Assembly (NCBI GenBank): GCA_019752045.1
Contig: JAIEMP010000012.1
Location: forward strand, 1 to 64,000
Direction of reading: 5' to 3'
DNA length: 64,000 bases
Source of the DNA: Chitinophagaceae bacterium
Lineage (GTDB): Bacteria; Bacteroidota; Bacteroidia; Chitinophagales; Chitinophagaceae
The position numbers were made by a program, and so were the translations under genes. This document shows positions 26,205 through 34,641 of this stretch, piece by piece (position 1 is the stretch's first letter; each line of letters opens with the position of its first letter). The notes under the pieces were generated by a model. The model was given only the letters and a program-made list of their open reading frames with translations, was not told the origin of the DNA and searched no databases.

Positions 26205-27168
26205 ATTTAATGATATCCTGCATTTGCGAAACTAATTTTCCTTTTTCATCAAAGACCATTGTTTTTATTTTCCCTGCCTGCTCAACTACTACCTGAAACA
26301 GATTGGGATTTTTAGGCTTTTCAATTCTAATGATGTCTTTCGGATTTGTTTGCGGAAAGCGTTTTAAAATTTCTTCCTGTACCGGTTGTGGCGTTTCATC
26401 TCTGCGTACAGGAGTTCTTGTATCAACCCGTTCTCCATTGCTGTGATACGTAGCAGTAGAATTCCAATTGCTGTTACCAAATGTTACAGTCCAGTCGCCT
26501 CTGTTTTTTGTCCACACTGCATTCATTGCATTTGGATAATCTCTGTTGAATGAGTTACGTACCTGTGTAGGAATATTGATTCTTGTTTTACTGTTACCAT
26601 TTCCATTACCATTCTCATCATCCTCTTTTTTAAACTCTTTCTGTTTATCCTTTTTATCTTTTTTATCTTTCTTAAATTCATGATCATCATCATCATCATC
26701 ATCTTTTGATGATTCATGTTGTTTACTGCCGGGAACAGTTTTACTGTTCTCTGCACCGCCACCTGATTGGCTGGTGGATGGTGGATTCGTTTGTGATGAA
26801 GGTGTTTGTGATTGTGAACCGGATCCACTGCTTTGACCTGATGTGGGTTCGCCACCTGTTGTTGGTTGTGTTTGACCTCCTGATGTTGATCCGCCGGAAG
26901 TTGGACTGCCTGCTGCATTACCAGCTTGAGATGGTGCAGGTGAACCGCTTTGTGTTGGAAACGATCCCGCTTTTGACGTATCACCGGATTGATAAATAAC
27001 CGGTTTTTGTTTGTTGTTCACTTCAGGTTTACCTCCCTGATTTGCCGGAGCAGGCACAGAAGATTTGATCTCTTTCTTTTCTTTTTCCTTTTTATCTTTT
27101 CCTTTTCCTTGCGTGAAACCTGCCAAGGTAACGATCAGAAAAGCCAACAGAGTAAATATTTGTTTCAT
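26203..27168 (-). CDS. Exported low-complexity protein with PepSY-like C-terminal domain
   Basis: 321 residues. A signal peptide (MKQIFTLLAFLIVTLAGFTQ) is followed by Lys-rich sequence, a Ser/Gly/Gln/Thr-rich disordered stretch (about 65-145), an Asp run of seven (DDDDDDDHE) within a Lys/Asp-rich region (about 155-185), and GNGNGNSK. The last 120 residues form a compact domain (SFNRDYPNAMNAVWTKNRGD, WNSTATYHSNGERV, EILKRFPQ) resembling the PepSY-like/DUF2874 proteins exported by Bacteroidota, often seen as two alpha-beta repeats. Function is unknown. The acidic segment could bind Ca2+ or other cations (inference). Confidence 0.75.
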   Translation of the reverse strand: MKQIFTLLAFLIVTLAGFTQGKGKDKKEKEKKEIKSSVPAPANQGGKPEVNNKQKPVIYQSGDTSKAGSFPTQSGSPAPSQAGNAAGSPTSGGSTSGGQTQPTTGGEPTSGQSSGSGSQSQTPSSQTNPPSTSQSGGGAENSKTVPGSKQHESSKDDDDDDDHEFKKDKKDKKDKQKEFKKEDDENGNGNGNSKTRINIPTQVRNSFNRDYPNAMNAVWTKNRGDWTVTFGNSNWNSTATYHSNGERVDTRTPVRRDETPQPVQEEILKRFPQTNPKDIIRIEKPKNPNLFQVVVEQAGKIKTMVFDEKGKLVSQMQDIIK

Positions 27169-27234
27169 GTGTTAATATTTGAATGTTGAATAATTTTCTT
27201 TTAGATCAATATTTGTACCAAAGGGTTGCACAAT

Positions 27235-28524
27235 TTATTTTGCCATTTGCCTTACGGCTGTTATCAATCTGTCAAGATCTTTGGTTGAGGTGTACACATG
27301 CGGTGTAATTCTTACACAATGTATATTTTCCCAATCAATTGCTACTGTATGTATCCGGTGTTTTGAATGCAATGTATTGGCAACCTCTGCCGGCTTCATT
27401 CCTTCAATGGCAAGTGAGGTAATGGCACAATAGCTTTTTTTATTTTTTGATTGATGGAACGAAACTTTTGGCAGATCACTCACACGGCTGTTCCAGTAAT
27501 CAGTTAAAAACCGAAGCCGCTCTTCTTTTCGTTTTGAACCAATCACATTGTGAAAATCAACTGCATTACCAATGGCCATTTCGCTGGCAAAAGAACGGGT
27601 GCCGAGACTTTCGAATTTGCGGATATCAGTTCCATCCGGTTCATTGTTGCTGAGCAGGGCCCAGATATTTTTGATTTTTTCTTTTTTGATCCAGAGTAAT
27701 CCGCTGCCAAACGGTGCACACAACCATTTGTGCAGAGAAGTTGCAAAATAATCGCAACCCAGATCCGGAATCTTGAAATCAGTATGAGCAAATGTATGTG
27801 CACCATCTCCAATTACTTCAATACCACGCTTGTGTGCTTCATCTGCAATTTTACGAATAGGTAAAATTTGTCCTGTCCAGTTAATTAAATGTGTAACATG
27901 TACAATTTTTGTTCTGGATGTAAATGCCTTTACATATTGCTGAACAATTGCATCTTCGTCTTCTTCCGGCAAATTCAAGTTCAACCAAACTAATTTTATG
28001 CCATCTCTTTTTTCACGTTGCTTCCATGCATTGATCATATTGGGATAATCCTGTTTGGTTAATACCACTTCATCACCGGCTTTTAAATTTAAACCAAAGA
28101 TGATTGTATTTAATCCTTCTGTTGCATTTCGGTTGATGGCCAGTTCTTCTGCATCGCATCCGGCAAGCTCTGCAAGTTTACCACGCAGCGCTTCTCTTCC
28201 TTCATCAAGTGTCCGCCACATATAATAAGAAGGAGCTTCATTGCTGAACTGATAAAAACGGATATGAGCTTCCTGCACAACTTTTGGCTGGGGACTTACT
28301 CCACCATTGTTCAGGTTTAATAAATTGGGCGATACCGTGTATTGTTCTTTTACCCAACCCCATAAATCTTCATCGCTCATTGCCTCATGGGGATGAAGTG
28401 ATTGAAACTGCTGCATTTTTTGTTCTGCATCTTTTGCAAATACCGAATTTGTAAAAGGCAAAAAAGTAAATGCACCTGTTGCTGCAGCAATGTTGCTGAT
28501 AAAATTTCTACGGGAAGATGGCAT
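27235..28524 (-). CDS. Tat-exported class V PLP aminotransferase
   Basis: 429 residues. A twin-arginine signal (SSRRNFISNIAAATGAF) opens the protein. The rest is an aminotransferase class V / cysteine desulfurase-like fold: LNNGGVSPQP (71-80), NATEGLNTII (133-142), GDGAHTFAH with Asp240 and the PLP Lys in ATSLHKWLCAPFGSG (K266). It lacks an evident desulfurase catalytic-Cys loop, so it resembles the isopenicillin N epimerase-like group rather than NifS/SufS. Export by Tat fits a cofactor-bearing enzyme folded in the cytoplasm. The substrate is unknown. The upstream gap holds the palindrome at 28555-28617. Confidence 0.85.
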   Translation of the reverse strand: MPSSRRNFISNIAAATGAFTFLPFTNSVFAKDAEQKMQQFQSLHPHEAMSDEDLWGWVKEQYTVSPNLLNLNNGGVSPQPKVVQEAHIRFYQFSNEAPSYYMWRTLDEGREALRGKLAELAGCDAEELAINRNATEGLNTIIFGLNLKAGDEVVLTKQDYPNMINAWKQREKRDGIKLVWLNLNLPEEDEDAIVQQYVKAFTSRTKIVHVTHLINWTGQILPIRKIADEAHKRGIEVIGDGAHTFAHTDFKIPDLGCDYFATSLHKWLCAPFGSGLLWIKKEKIKNIWALLSNNEPDGTDIRKFESLGTRSFASEMAIGNAVDFHNVIGSKRKEERLRFLTDYWNSRVSDLPKVSFHQSKNKKSYCAITSLAIEGMKPAEVANTLHSKHRIHTVAIDWENIHCVRITPHVYTSTKDLDRLITAVRQMAK

Positions 28525-28554
28525 GCTGAATTGGTTTGCTTAAAGATAGAAAAT

Positions 28555-28617
28555 AACTTTGCCAAAGTTTTAAACGCTTTAGCCTATTTATCAAACGAGT
28601 TAAACTTTGGCAAAGTT
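28555..28617. repeat. Intergenic palindromic element with 16-bp perfect arms
   Basis: AACTTTGCCAAAGTTT (28555-28570) is the exact reverse complement of AAACTTTGGCAAAGTT (28602-28617), with a 31-base loop. Each arm is itself nearly palindromic (AACTTTG-C-CAAAGTT). No T tract follows, so it is not a simple terminator. It sits between the HI0933-type gene and the Tat aminotransferase gene. Its form resembles REP-like dispersed elements. Confidence 0.85.
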
Positions 28618-28630
28618 TCTATCCGTGTTT

Positions 28631-29890
28631 CTATCCTGCAGCAATGCTTTTGGCCGCAATAAATCCACTGGTCCACGCATGTTGAAAATTAAACCCACCT
28701 GTAATACCGTCTACATCAAGTATTTCACCGGCAAAAAATAAACCGGGATGCAGTTTGCTCTGCATCGTGTTCGAGTCTACCTGTTTCAGATCCACACCAC
28801 CTGCAGTAACAAATTCTTCTTTAAAAGTTGTTTTTCCTTTTACATGAAATTCGTGATTCACTAAAAGTTGAACCAATTTGTTTTGCTCTTTTGAAGGCAG
28901 ATCAGCCCAGCGCCACTCTTCTTTTACACGAGCTTCCTGTAAAAGAAATTGCCAGAGTCTGTTGGGCAGTTGAAATAAATTATTGTTGATGATCTTTTGC
29001 GTTCCATTATTGTTTCTGGTGAATTGTAATTGTTCTTTTACTTCCTGTTCCTTTTTTTCACTCAACCAATTTACAAGAATAGTAAAGTCATAATTTTTCT
29101 CTTGCAATTCTCTAGCACCCCAGGCAGATAATTTTAAAACACATGGTCCGCTCATTCCCCAATGTGTAATCAACAACGGACCTGTATTTTTTAATTTGGT
29201 TGATCGAATTTTAATGGTTGCATCCGGCACTACTACACCCATCAACTTTGTAATGGGATGATTGGGCATATTAAATGTAAACAACGATGGCACAGGAGTA
29301 ATAATGTGATGACCTGTTTCCTTCAACCAATCGAATTGCTGCAGCTTGGGAAAACCACCACTTGCCACACAAACAAAATCAGCTTCCAGTATCTCATGAT
29401 TACTCAATTCCACTTTCCATTTACCCTCCATAGCTTTTGCGTCGGAGGGTTTTCCATTTTCCACTTTCAACTTTTTCACTTCTCTGTTCATGAGAATTTC
29501 AACACCGTAAGTATTCACTTCTTTCAACAGACAATCTATAATGGTTTGTGATGAATTGGTTACAGGAAACATCCGTCCATCTTCTTCTGCTTTCAGTTTT
29601 ACTCCTCTTGATTCAAACCATTCAATGGTATCGGTTGTAAAAAACTGGTGAAATGCTTTGCGTACAAAATGTTCACCACGGGGATACCGTTTACTCATCT
29701 CCTGTATGTCAAAGCAAGCGTGGGTTACATTGCAACGACCGCCGCCACTTACTTTTACTTTGGATAACAGCTTACCTGATTTTTCCAGTAAGGTTACGTG
29801 TAAAGAAGGATTTAACCTTGCAGCGTTCACTGCACAAAAAAAACCGGCAGCGCCACCACCAATCACTATTAATTTCTTTTTTTTAAACAT
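28631..29890 (-). CDS. HI0933/BaiN-type FAD-dependent oxidoreductase
   Basis: 419 residues. N-terminal Rossmann motif IGGGAAG (10-16), then KVKVSGGGRCNVTH (45-57), characteristic of the HI0933/YhiN family, an insert domain in the middle, and the C-terminal FAD motif FFAGEILDVDGITGGFNFQHAW. Members are flavoproteins of mostly unknown role; BaiN is proposed to act on bile-acid intermediates. Residues 148-155 (PSDAKAME) are coded by a small palindrome (29423-29450) that looks inserted into a beta hairpin. The start is two bases past the stop of the upstream gene, so the two are probably translationally coupled. Confidence 0.9.
   Translation of the reverse strand: MFKKKKLIVIGGGAAGFFCAVNAARLNPSLHVTLLEKSGKLLSKVKVSGGGRCNVTHACFDIQEMSKRYPRGEHFVRKAFHQFFTTDTIEWFESRGVKLKAEEDGRMFPVTNSSQTIIDCLLKEVNTYGVEILMNREVKKLKVENGKPSDAKAMEGKWKVELSNHEILEADFVCVASGGFPKLQQFDWLKETGHHIITPVPSLFTFNMPNHPITKLMGVVVPDATIKIRSTKLKNTGPLLITHWGMSGPCVLKLSAWGARELQEKNYDFTILVNWLSEKKEQEVKEQLQFTRNNNGTQKIINNNLFQLPNRLWQFLLQEARVKEEWRWADLPSKEQNKLVQLLVNHEFHVKGKTTFKEEFVTAGGVDLKQVDSNTMQSKLHPGLFFAGEILDVDGITGGFNFQHAWTSGFIAAKSIAAG
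29423..29450. repeat. Small palindrome inside a coding sequence
   Basis: ACCCTCC (29423-29429) and GGAGGGT (29444-29450) are perfect inverted repeats around a 14-base loop. Both flanks carry simple TTTCCA/CCACTTTC-type sequence like that of intergenic spacers. Translated in frame on the minus strand, it gives PSDAKAME within the HI0933-type protein. Confidence 0.6.
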
Positions 29891-29892
29891 GC

Positions 29893-30753
29893 TTACCAGT
29901 TAAAGCCGGGAAAAACAAAATACATTACCTGCCATTTACCAAACTCATTGGAAAAATAAATTTTAAACCCGCCTTCAATCAATTGAACCTCTCCGCTTTC
30001 AAGCACTGCATTATATTTTACTCCGCCCTCGGCATGGCCCATCCCTTTACTTTGTACATCATCCCATTGAAAAGCAATATCCATTACTGCAAAACGACAG
30101 TCTTCAAATTTCCGGTAACTGTCAAAAAACAATTGAAGTTTATATAACACATCTGATTTTGAAATCAAGGATGGTGCAGGACCATCCGGTAAAATCATTT
30201 GCTCAGAAAGTATCATAGAATTTTCATCAAAGCTTTGTTCGAACCAATGTTTCAAAAACTCCATCATTCCTTCTTCAATATCTGCTTTGTGATTAGGATG
30301 AAATTCTTCGTAACTGAAATTTTTACTCATCCCTTCCACATCCATATCATCTGTTTCATGTTCAAATAATTCTTCTGTAATAAACTGATAGATCAGTTCG
30401 GCCGGGTACTTTGCCTTTACATGCAGCAGTACATTTTTTTCCTGCATCAACAGCAGCAGCCGTTTTAATTCAGGCTTCACTTCATCCACACCTAATTCAG
30501 CAAAAGGTTTATATGCAGGTTGGCCCAGCAAATCGTACACTTTTACCATTTTCCTGTTCTGGTATTGTGCTTCAAATGCAAGGATATTCTGCAAAAAAGC
30601 ATGCTCCACTTCAGGTGTGAGTTCAGCGCCCGTTTCGCCAAACATAGCACCAAACTCTGCCTGCATTTTCAGTTTCAGGATTTCATTTTCTAAACGAAGT
30701 TTTTCCCGTTCCTCTTCGTTTAGTTCTTCATTCCGGTTGTGATCGTTTGACAT
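29893..30753 (-). CDS. Conserved protein of unknown function
   Basis: 286 residues with no signal peptide and no membrane segment. An acidic, Glu-rich N-terminal coiled coil (NEELNEEEREKLRLENEIL) is followed by helical sequence and a C-terminal domain (about 205-286: LQLFFDSYRKFEDCRFAVMD, GHAEGGVKYNAV, KIYFSNEFGKWQVMYFVFPGFNW) that has the strand pattern of an NTF2/SnoaL-like fold. I do not recognise the family beyond that. It lies 2 bp before the HI0933-type gene and 35 bp after the M20 peptidase gene, suggesting one transcript. The product is probably cytoplasmic. Confidence 0.75.
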   Translation of the reverse strand: MSNDHNRNEELNEEEREKLRLENEILKLKMQAEFGAMFGETGAELTPEVEHAFLQNILAFEAQYQNRKMVKVYDLLGQPAYKPFAELGVDEVKPELKRLLLLMQEKNVLLHVKAKYPAELIYQFITEELFEHETDDMDVEGMSKNFSYEEFHPNHKADIEEGMMEFLKHWFEQSFDENSMILSEQMILPDGPAPSLISKSDVLYKLQLFFDSYRKFEDCRFAVMDIAFQWDDVQSKGMGHAEGGVKYNAVLESGEVQLIEGGFKIYFSNEFGKWQVMYFVFPGFNW

Positions 30754-30788
30754 ATCGTATCGCTTTGATTAAAAAACTTTACTCTATA

Positions 30789-32321
30789 TTATTTCATCAT
30801 CATTAAAGCAGCAAAGGTTTCAATACCATTTCTGAAATTGAGCAAACGGATATTTTCATTTTCTGCATGCTGATTGTTATCATGATTAGCAATAGGAACT
30901 GAAATTGTTTTTGCGTTGAGATATTTTTCAAATACATACAAAGGCAAACTGCCTCCTGCAGTTGGTATAAGCACCACCTGTTCACTTGTAGTTGATTGTA
31001 CTGCTGCAATTACTTTTTGTGCAATGGGCAAGTCCATTTGTGTTTTTTGTGCATTATAACCACTGCTCAAAGTTACTTTGGCAATTTTTGAGTACTTGCT
31101 TCTCTCTTCTTCCGTAGGTTCACGGTCAATAACATAATAACCCTGTGCTTTAATATGGGCAATCACTTTTTGCTGCTGTCGTTGATAATCATTCCCTGCC
31201 ACCAAACGCAGGTCCAACACTGCTGTAGCTGAAGTGGTAATGACGTTGCTTGCATTTTTACCAACACCGCCACTTTGAATACCGTTTATATTGAGTGATG
31301 GCAAACTAATTGCTTCAGCTAAACTTATTCCTTTCATTTCCTGTTCCGGGAAACCCAATTCCTTTTTCATTTGCACATCCACAAGTGGTACAAGGGCCAA
31401 TGCTTTTTTCTCTGCTGCTGTTAATGGTATTACATCATCATAAAAGCCCTTAATGGTTACCTTACCATTCTCATCTTTCATTGATGCCAGCAATTTCACC
31501 AGCATCATGGGAGGACTGGGTGCCCAATTACCATAATGTCCGCTGTGCAATGGACGTTTACTTCCATATACAGTTATATCTACATGTGCATCACCACGCA
31601 CACCAAACACTACTTGTTTAAACCCTGATTGATGTACAGGTCCATCACAAATGATCCACAGATCACTTTTTAACAATGAAGAATAGTTCTGAAATATTTC
31701 ATGTAAATGATCACTGCCTGCTTCTTCTTCTCCTTCAAAAAAGAATTTGATATTAACTGTTGGTTTCAGTCCTGTTTTCATCAACGCATCATACGCATTT
31801 AAGATCGCCATTACACCAGCTTTATCATCGCTTGCACCTCTTGCATAAATTCTGTTTTGAAGATCGTAAGCTTGTGTTGTTGGAAAGTTGATGATGCTTC
31901 CACCTTTTTCCATTGATTCACTCATCAGTACAGGTGTAAAGGGTGATAATCCTTTTGCCCATTGTGCAGGAATCACCGGCTGCCCGTCATAATGTGCATA
32001 GAAGATGATGGTTTGTGTAGCGCCCGGAATAATTACTTCACCATAAACAGCAGGAACAGCTTTGGTTGTTGTTGGAAACAGCAGTTGCACATTTTGAATA
32101 CCACGATTGCTCATGGCACTCATGATAAACTCCGCATTCTTACGAATGTTCGGTGAATCGCTGGCAATATTGGGGATTGAAAGAAAAGATACAAACTCGT
32201 TAATGATGGCATGCTGGTTGTTTTCAAAATGTTTACGCACTTTCAACAACTGCGGCGTTTGCGCCAATAAAAAATGAGTGCAGCAGATGGCAACACTCAT
32301 GAATATTATTTTTTTGATCAT
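30789..32321 (-). CDS. Exported M20-family metallopeptidase
   Basis: 510 residues with a signal peptide (MIKKIIFMSVAICCTHFLLAQ). M20 zinc ligands are visible: FYAHYDGQP, ARGASDDKAG, the catalytic Glu and next ligand in FEGEEEAGSDH, and a late His in SVPIANHDNNQHAENE. A lid/dimerisation domain sits between about residues 235 and 400. The family removes residues from short peptides or hydrolyses N-acyl amino acids. Substrate is unknown; export suggests peptide scavenging in the periplasm. It is 34 bp downstream of map, with a small hairpin (32321-32341) between. Confidence 0.88.
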   Translation of the reverse strand: MIKKIIFMSVAICCTHFLLAQTPQLLKVRKHFENNQHAIINEFVSFLSIPNIASDSPNIRKNAEFIMSAMSNRGIQNVQLLFPTTTKAVPAVYGEVIIPGATQTIIFYAHYDGQPVIPAQWAKGLSPFTPVLMSESMEKGGSIINFPTTQAYDLQNRIYARGASDDKAGVMAILNAYDALMKTGLKPTVNIKFFFEGEEEAGSDHLHEIFQNYSSLLKSDLWIICDGPVHQSGFKQVVFGVRGDAHVDITVYGSKRPLHSGHYGNWAPSPPMMLVKLLASMKDENGKVTIKGFYDDVIPLTAAEKKALALVPLVDVQMKKELGFPEQEMKGISLAEAISLPSLNINGIQSGGVGKNASNVITTSATAVLDLRLVAGNDYQRQQQKVIAHIKAQGYYVIDREPTEEERSKYSKIAKVTLSSGYNAQKTQMDLPIAQKVIAAVQSTTSEQVVLIPTAGGSLPLYVFEKYLNAKTISVPIANHDNNQHAENENIRLLNFRNGIETFAALMMMK

Positions 32322-32355
32322 ACACTTTTATTAGAAGTGTAATTTACTGAATCGG

Positions 32356-33162
32356 TCAGTAATATGATGCATCCAGATTGGGATTTGCTTTTTCGGCTGC
32401 TTCAATGGCAACAAAGGAAGAAAGAATATCGGCCTTCCCTTTCTTTACACATACATCATGTTCATAATGTGCAGAAGGCTTGCCATCGGCAGTACGGATA
32501 GTCCATCCATCTTCGTCGTGATACACTTCTTTTACACCCATATTGATCATAGGTTCAATGGCGATTACCGTTCCCTCTTTTAATTTTGAACCTGTTCCCC
32601 TCTTACCAAAGTTAGGTACCTGCGGATCTTCGTGCAGATTTCTTCCAATACCATGACCCACCAGTTCTCTTACCACACCATAACCATGTTGCTTTTCTGT
32701 GTAATCCTGAATAGCAAAAGCAATATCACCAGTACGGTTACCGTGTACAGCTTTTTCAATGCCTTTGTACAACGACTCTTTTGTTACCCGCAGTAATTTT
32801 TTTACTTCATCTGTTGTTGATCCTATGATAAAGGTGTAAGCACTATCTCCATGATAACCGTTTTTGAATACACCCACATCAACAGAAACAATATCACCAT
32901 CCTTCAAAACTTTGTTTGTAGGAAAACCATGCACCACTGCATCGTTCACCGAAATACAACTTACAAAAGGATAACTGTTCTGGTAATTTTTGAAATTAGA
33001 AGCTGCACCATTATCTAATATAAACTGCTCGAGTCTTGCATCTACCTGCATGGTGGTAACACCTGCTTTCAGCATTTTAGCAGCCTCAGCAATTGCATCA
33101 CCTACCAGCAATGCACTTTTACGGATCAACTCAATTTCTACCGGTGAACGATAATGAATCAT
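32356..33162 (-). CDS. map: Type I methionine aminopeptidase
   Basis: 268 residues. Metal ligands of the pita-bread fold are present: VDVGVFKNGYHGDSA (two Asp), GHGIGRNLHEDPQ (His), MINMGV preceded by IAIEP (Glu) and the final Glu in YEHDVCVKKG. The conserved His is in DAVVHGFP. It removes the initiator Met from new proteins. It follows secY, as in many Bacteroidota, but a terminator-like hairpin separates them. The usual next genes (infA, rpmJ, rpsM) are not found here. Confidence 0.96.
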   Translation of the reverse strand: MIHYRSPVEIELIRKSALLVGDAIAEAAKMLKAGVTTMQVDARLEQFILDNGAASNFKNYQNSYPFVSCISVNDAVVHGFPTNKVLKDGDIVSVDVGVFKNGYHGDSAYTFIIGSTTDEVKKLLRVTKESLYKGIEKAVHGNRTGDIAFAIQDYTEKQHGYGVVRELVGHGIGRNLHEDPQVPNFGKRGTGSKLKEGTVIAIEPMINMGVKEVYHDEDGWTIRTADGKPSAHYEHDVCVKKGKADILSSFVAIEAAEKANPNLDASYY

Positions 33163-33174
33163 AAAACAAGTATT

Positions 33175-33204
33175 AAAAAACCCCGGCTATTGATGCCAGG
33201 GTTT
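33175..33204 (-). terminator. Terminator-like hairpin between secY and map
   Basis: Minus strand: AAACCCTGGC (33204-33195), loop ATCAATA, GCCGGGGTTT (33187-33178) with one G-T pair, ending in six T residues (33180-33175). This has all parts of an intrinsic terminator and lies 21 bp after the secY stop. Confidence 0.75.
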
Positions 33205-33224
33205 ATCTTATATTAATGTGTTTA

Positions 33225-34565
33225 TTAAATGCCTGCTGAAGATACTGTCTGGCGACCCTGAATTTTTCCGCCTTTCATTAATCCATCGTATTGTCTCATC
33301 AACAAATGTGTTTCAATTTGCTGTAAGGTATCTAAGATTACACCAACCATAATCAATAAGGATGTACCGCCAAAGAATGTTGAGAAACCGCTGGTTACTC
33401 CTAAATTCTTAGCAATACCCGGTAAAATACCAACAATTGCAAGGAACACAGCACCAGGTAAAGTAATACGATCCATTATCTGGCCAATATAATCTGCAGT
33501 AGGCTGTCCCGGTTTTACACCCGGTACAAAACCATTGTTCTGTTTTAAGTTATCTGCAATCTGTTTAGGATTAAAAATCAAAGCTGTGTACAGGAATGTA
33601 AATCCAATTACAAGAATCGAATAGATGACCATGTACCAGATATTTCCATGATCGCTCAACGTAGCTGCAATACCTTTTGTAGCATTAAACCCTGTTAACA
33701 AAGTAGGCAGGAACATGATAGCCTGTGCAAAGATGATGGGCATTACACCAGAGCTGTTTACTTTAATAGGTAAGAACTGGCGTGCACCACCAAATTGTTT
33801 GTTACCAACAATCTGCTTGGCATAGTTGATAGCGATTTTCCGTACACCTTGTACAAGAATGATGAGTCCCATAATGATTGCAATCAAAATAGCAATCTCG
33901 ATCATAAACATTAATAAGCCACCACCAACATTACCCGATTTGGAATCAAATTCGGCAGCAATAGATGCAGGGAAGCGTGCAAGGATACCAATCATAATAA
34001 TGAGTGATGTACCATTACCTAAACCTTTATCCGTAATACGTTCGCCTAACCACATCACAAATAATGTACCTGCAGTTAAAACAACTGTTGTAGACAACCA
34101 GAAATAAGCGCTGAACGATTCAATGATTGCACCTTGTGCAATTTCAGGACTCTTTAAATAAGTTACATATGCGCTTGCCTGGAAAATGGTTACAATTACG
34201 GTGAGGTATCTGGTCCATTGATTGATCTTTTTACGTCCGCTCTCACCTTCCTTCTGCATCTTCTGTAACTGCGGAACAAGAATGCTCATCAACTGCATAA
34301 AGATGGAAGCAGAGATATAAGGCATAATACCCAACGCAAAAATAGATGCACTCGAAAATGCACCACCTGCAAACGAATCAAAAATACCGAGGATCCCTTC
34401 TTTTGCTTTTGAGTTTAAAGCGCTCAACCCGTTTGGATCAACGCCCGGCAAAACAATATGTGAACCCACACGATATACAAGAAGCAAAAGAAGCGTGTAA
34501 ATGATCTTACTCTTCAACTCATCAATGCTCCAGATATTCTTTAGGGTTTGTATCAGTTTTTTCAC
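33225..34565 (-). CDS. secY: Preprotein translocase subunit SecY
   Basis: 446 residues with ten membrane helices, the usual SecY topology. Conserved landmarks are the N-terminal amphipathic helix (MKKLIQTLKNIWSIDELKSKI), GSHIVLPGVDPNGL, and the plug region FDSFAGGAFSSASIFALGIMPYISASI. The cytoplasmic C-terminal tail ends MRQYDGLMKGGKIQGR. SecY forms the protein-conducting channel with SecE and SecG. Terminator-like hairpins lie on both sides of the gene (34594-34622 and 33175-33204), suggesting its dose is set apart from the ribosomal proteins. Confidence 0.97.
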   Translation of the reverse strand: MKKLIQTLKNIWSIDELKSKIIYTLLLLLVYRVGSHIVLPGVDPNGLSALNSKAKEGILGIFDSFAGGAFSSASIFALGIMPYISASIFMQLMSILVPQLQKMQKEGESGRKKINQWTRYLTVIVTIFQASAYVTYLKSPEIAQGAIIESFSAYFWLSTTVVLTAGTLFVMWLGERITDKGLGNGTSLIIMIGILARFPASIAAEFDSKSGNVGGGLLMFMIEIAILIAIIMGLIILVQGVRKIAINYAKQIVGNKQFGGARQFLPIKVNSSGVMPIIFAQAIMFLPTLLTGFNATKGIAATLSDHGNIWYMVIYSILVIGFTFLYTALIFNPKQIADNLKQNNGFVPGVKPGQPTADYIGQIMDRITLPGAVFLAIVGILPGIAKNLGVTSGFSTFFGGTSLLIMVGVILDTLQQIETHLLMRQYDGLMKGGKIQGRQTVSSAGI

Positions 34566-34593
34566 TGGAAAATTCTTTTTTAAATAATTGCTG

Positions 34594-34622
34594 AAAAGAA
34601 AAAAGACGCACTTTCATGCGTC
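34594..34622 (-). terminator. Terminator-like hairpin between rplO and secY
   Basis: Minus strand: GACGCA (34622-34617), loop of six, TGCGTC (34610-34605), then TTTTTTCTTTT (34604-34594). It lies between the rplO stop (34642) and the secY start (34565). It probably works as a partial terminator, because secY needs transcription from upstream unless it has a promoter of its own. Confidence 0.75.
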
Positions 34623-34641
34623 GGGCAAATATCGGGAAAAA

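Noticed and set aside
26523-26984. 153-codon alternative frame inside the low-complexity exported protein
   Set aside because: Produced by the repetitive Ser/Gly/Gln and Asp coding; His/Gln/Met-rich and not protein-like.
32321-32341. Hairpin ACACTT/AAGTGT between map and the M20 peptidase as a terminator
   Set aside because: Seven base pairs, AT-rich, no T tract; too weak to be called.
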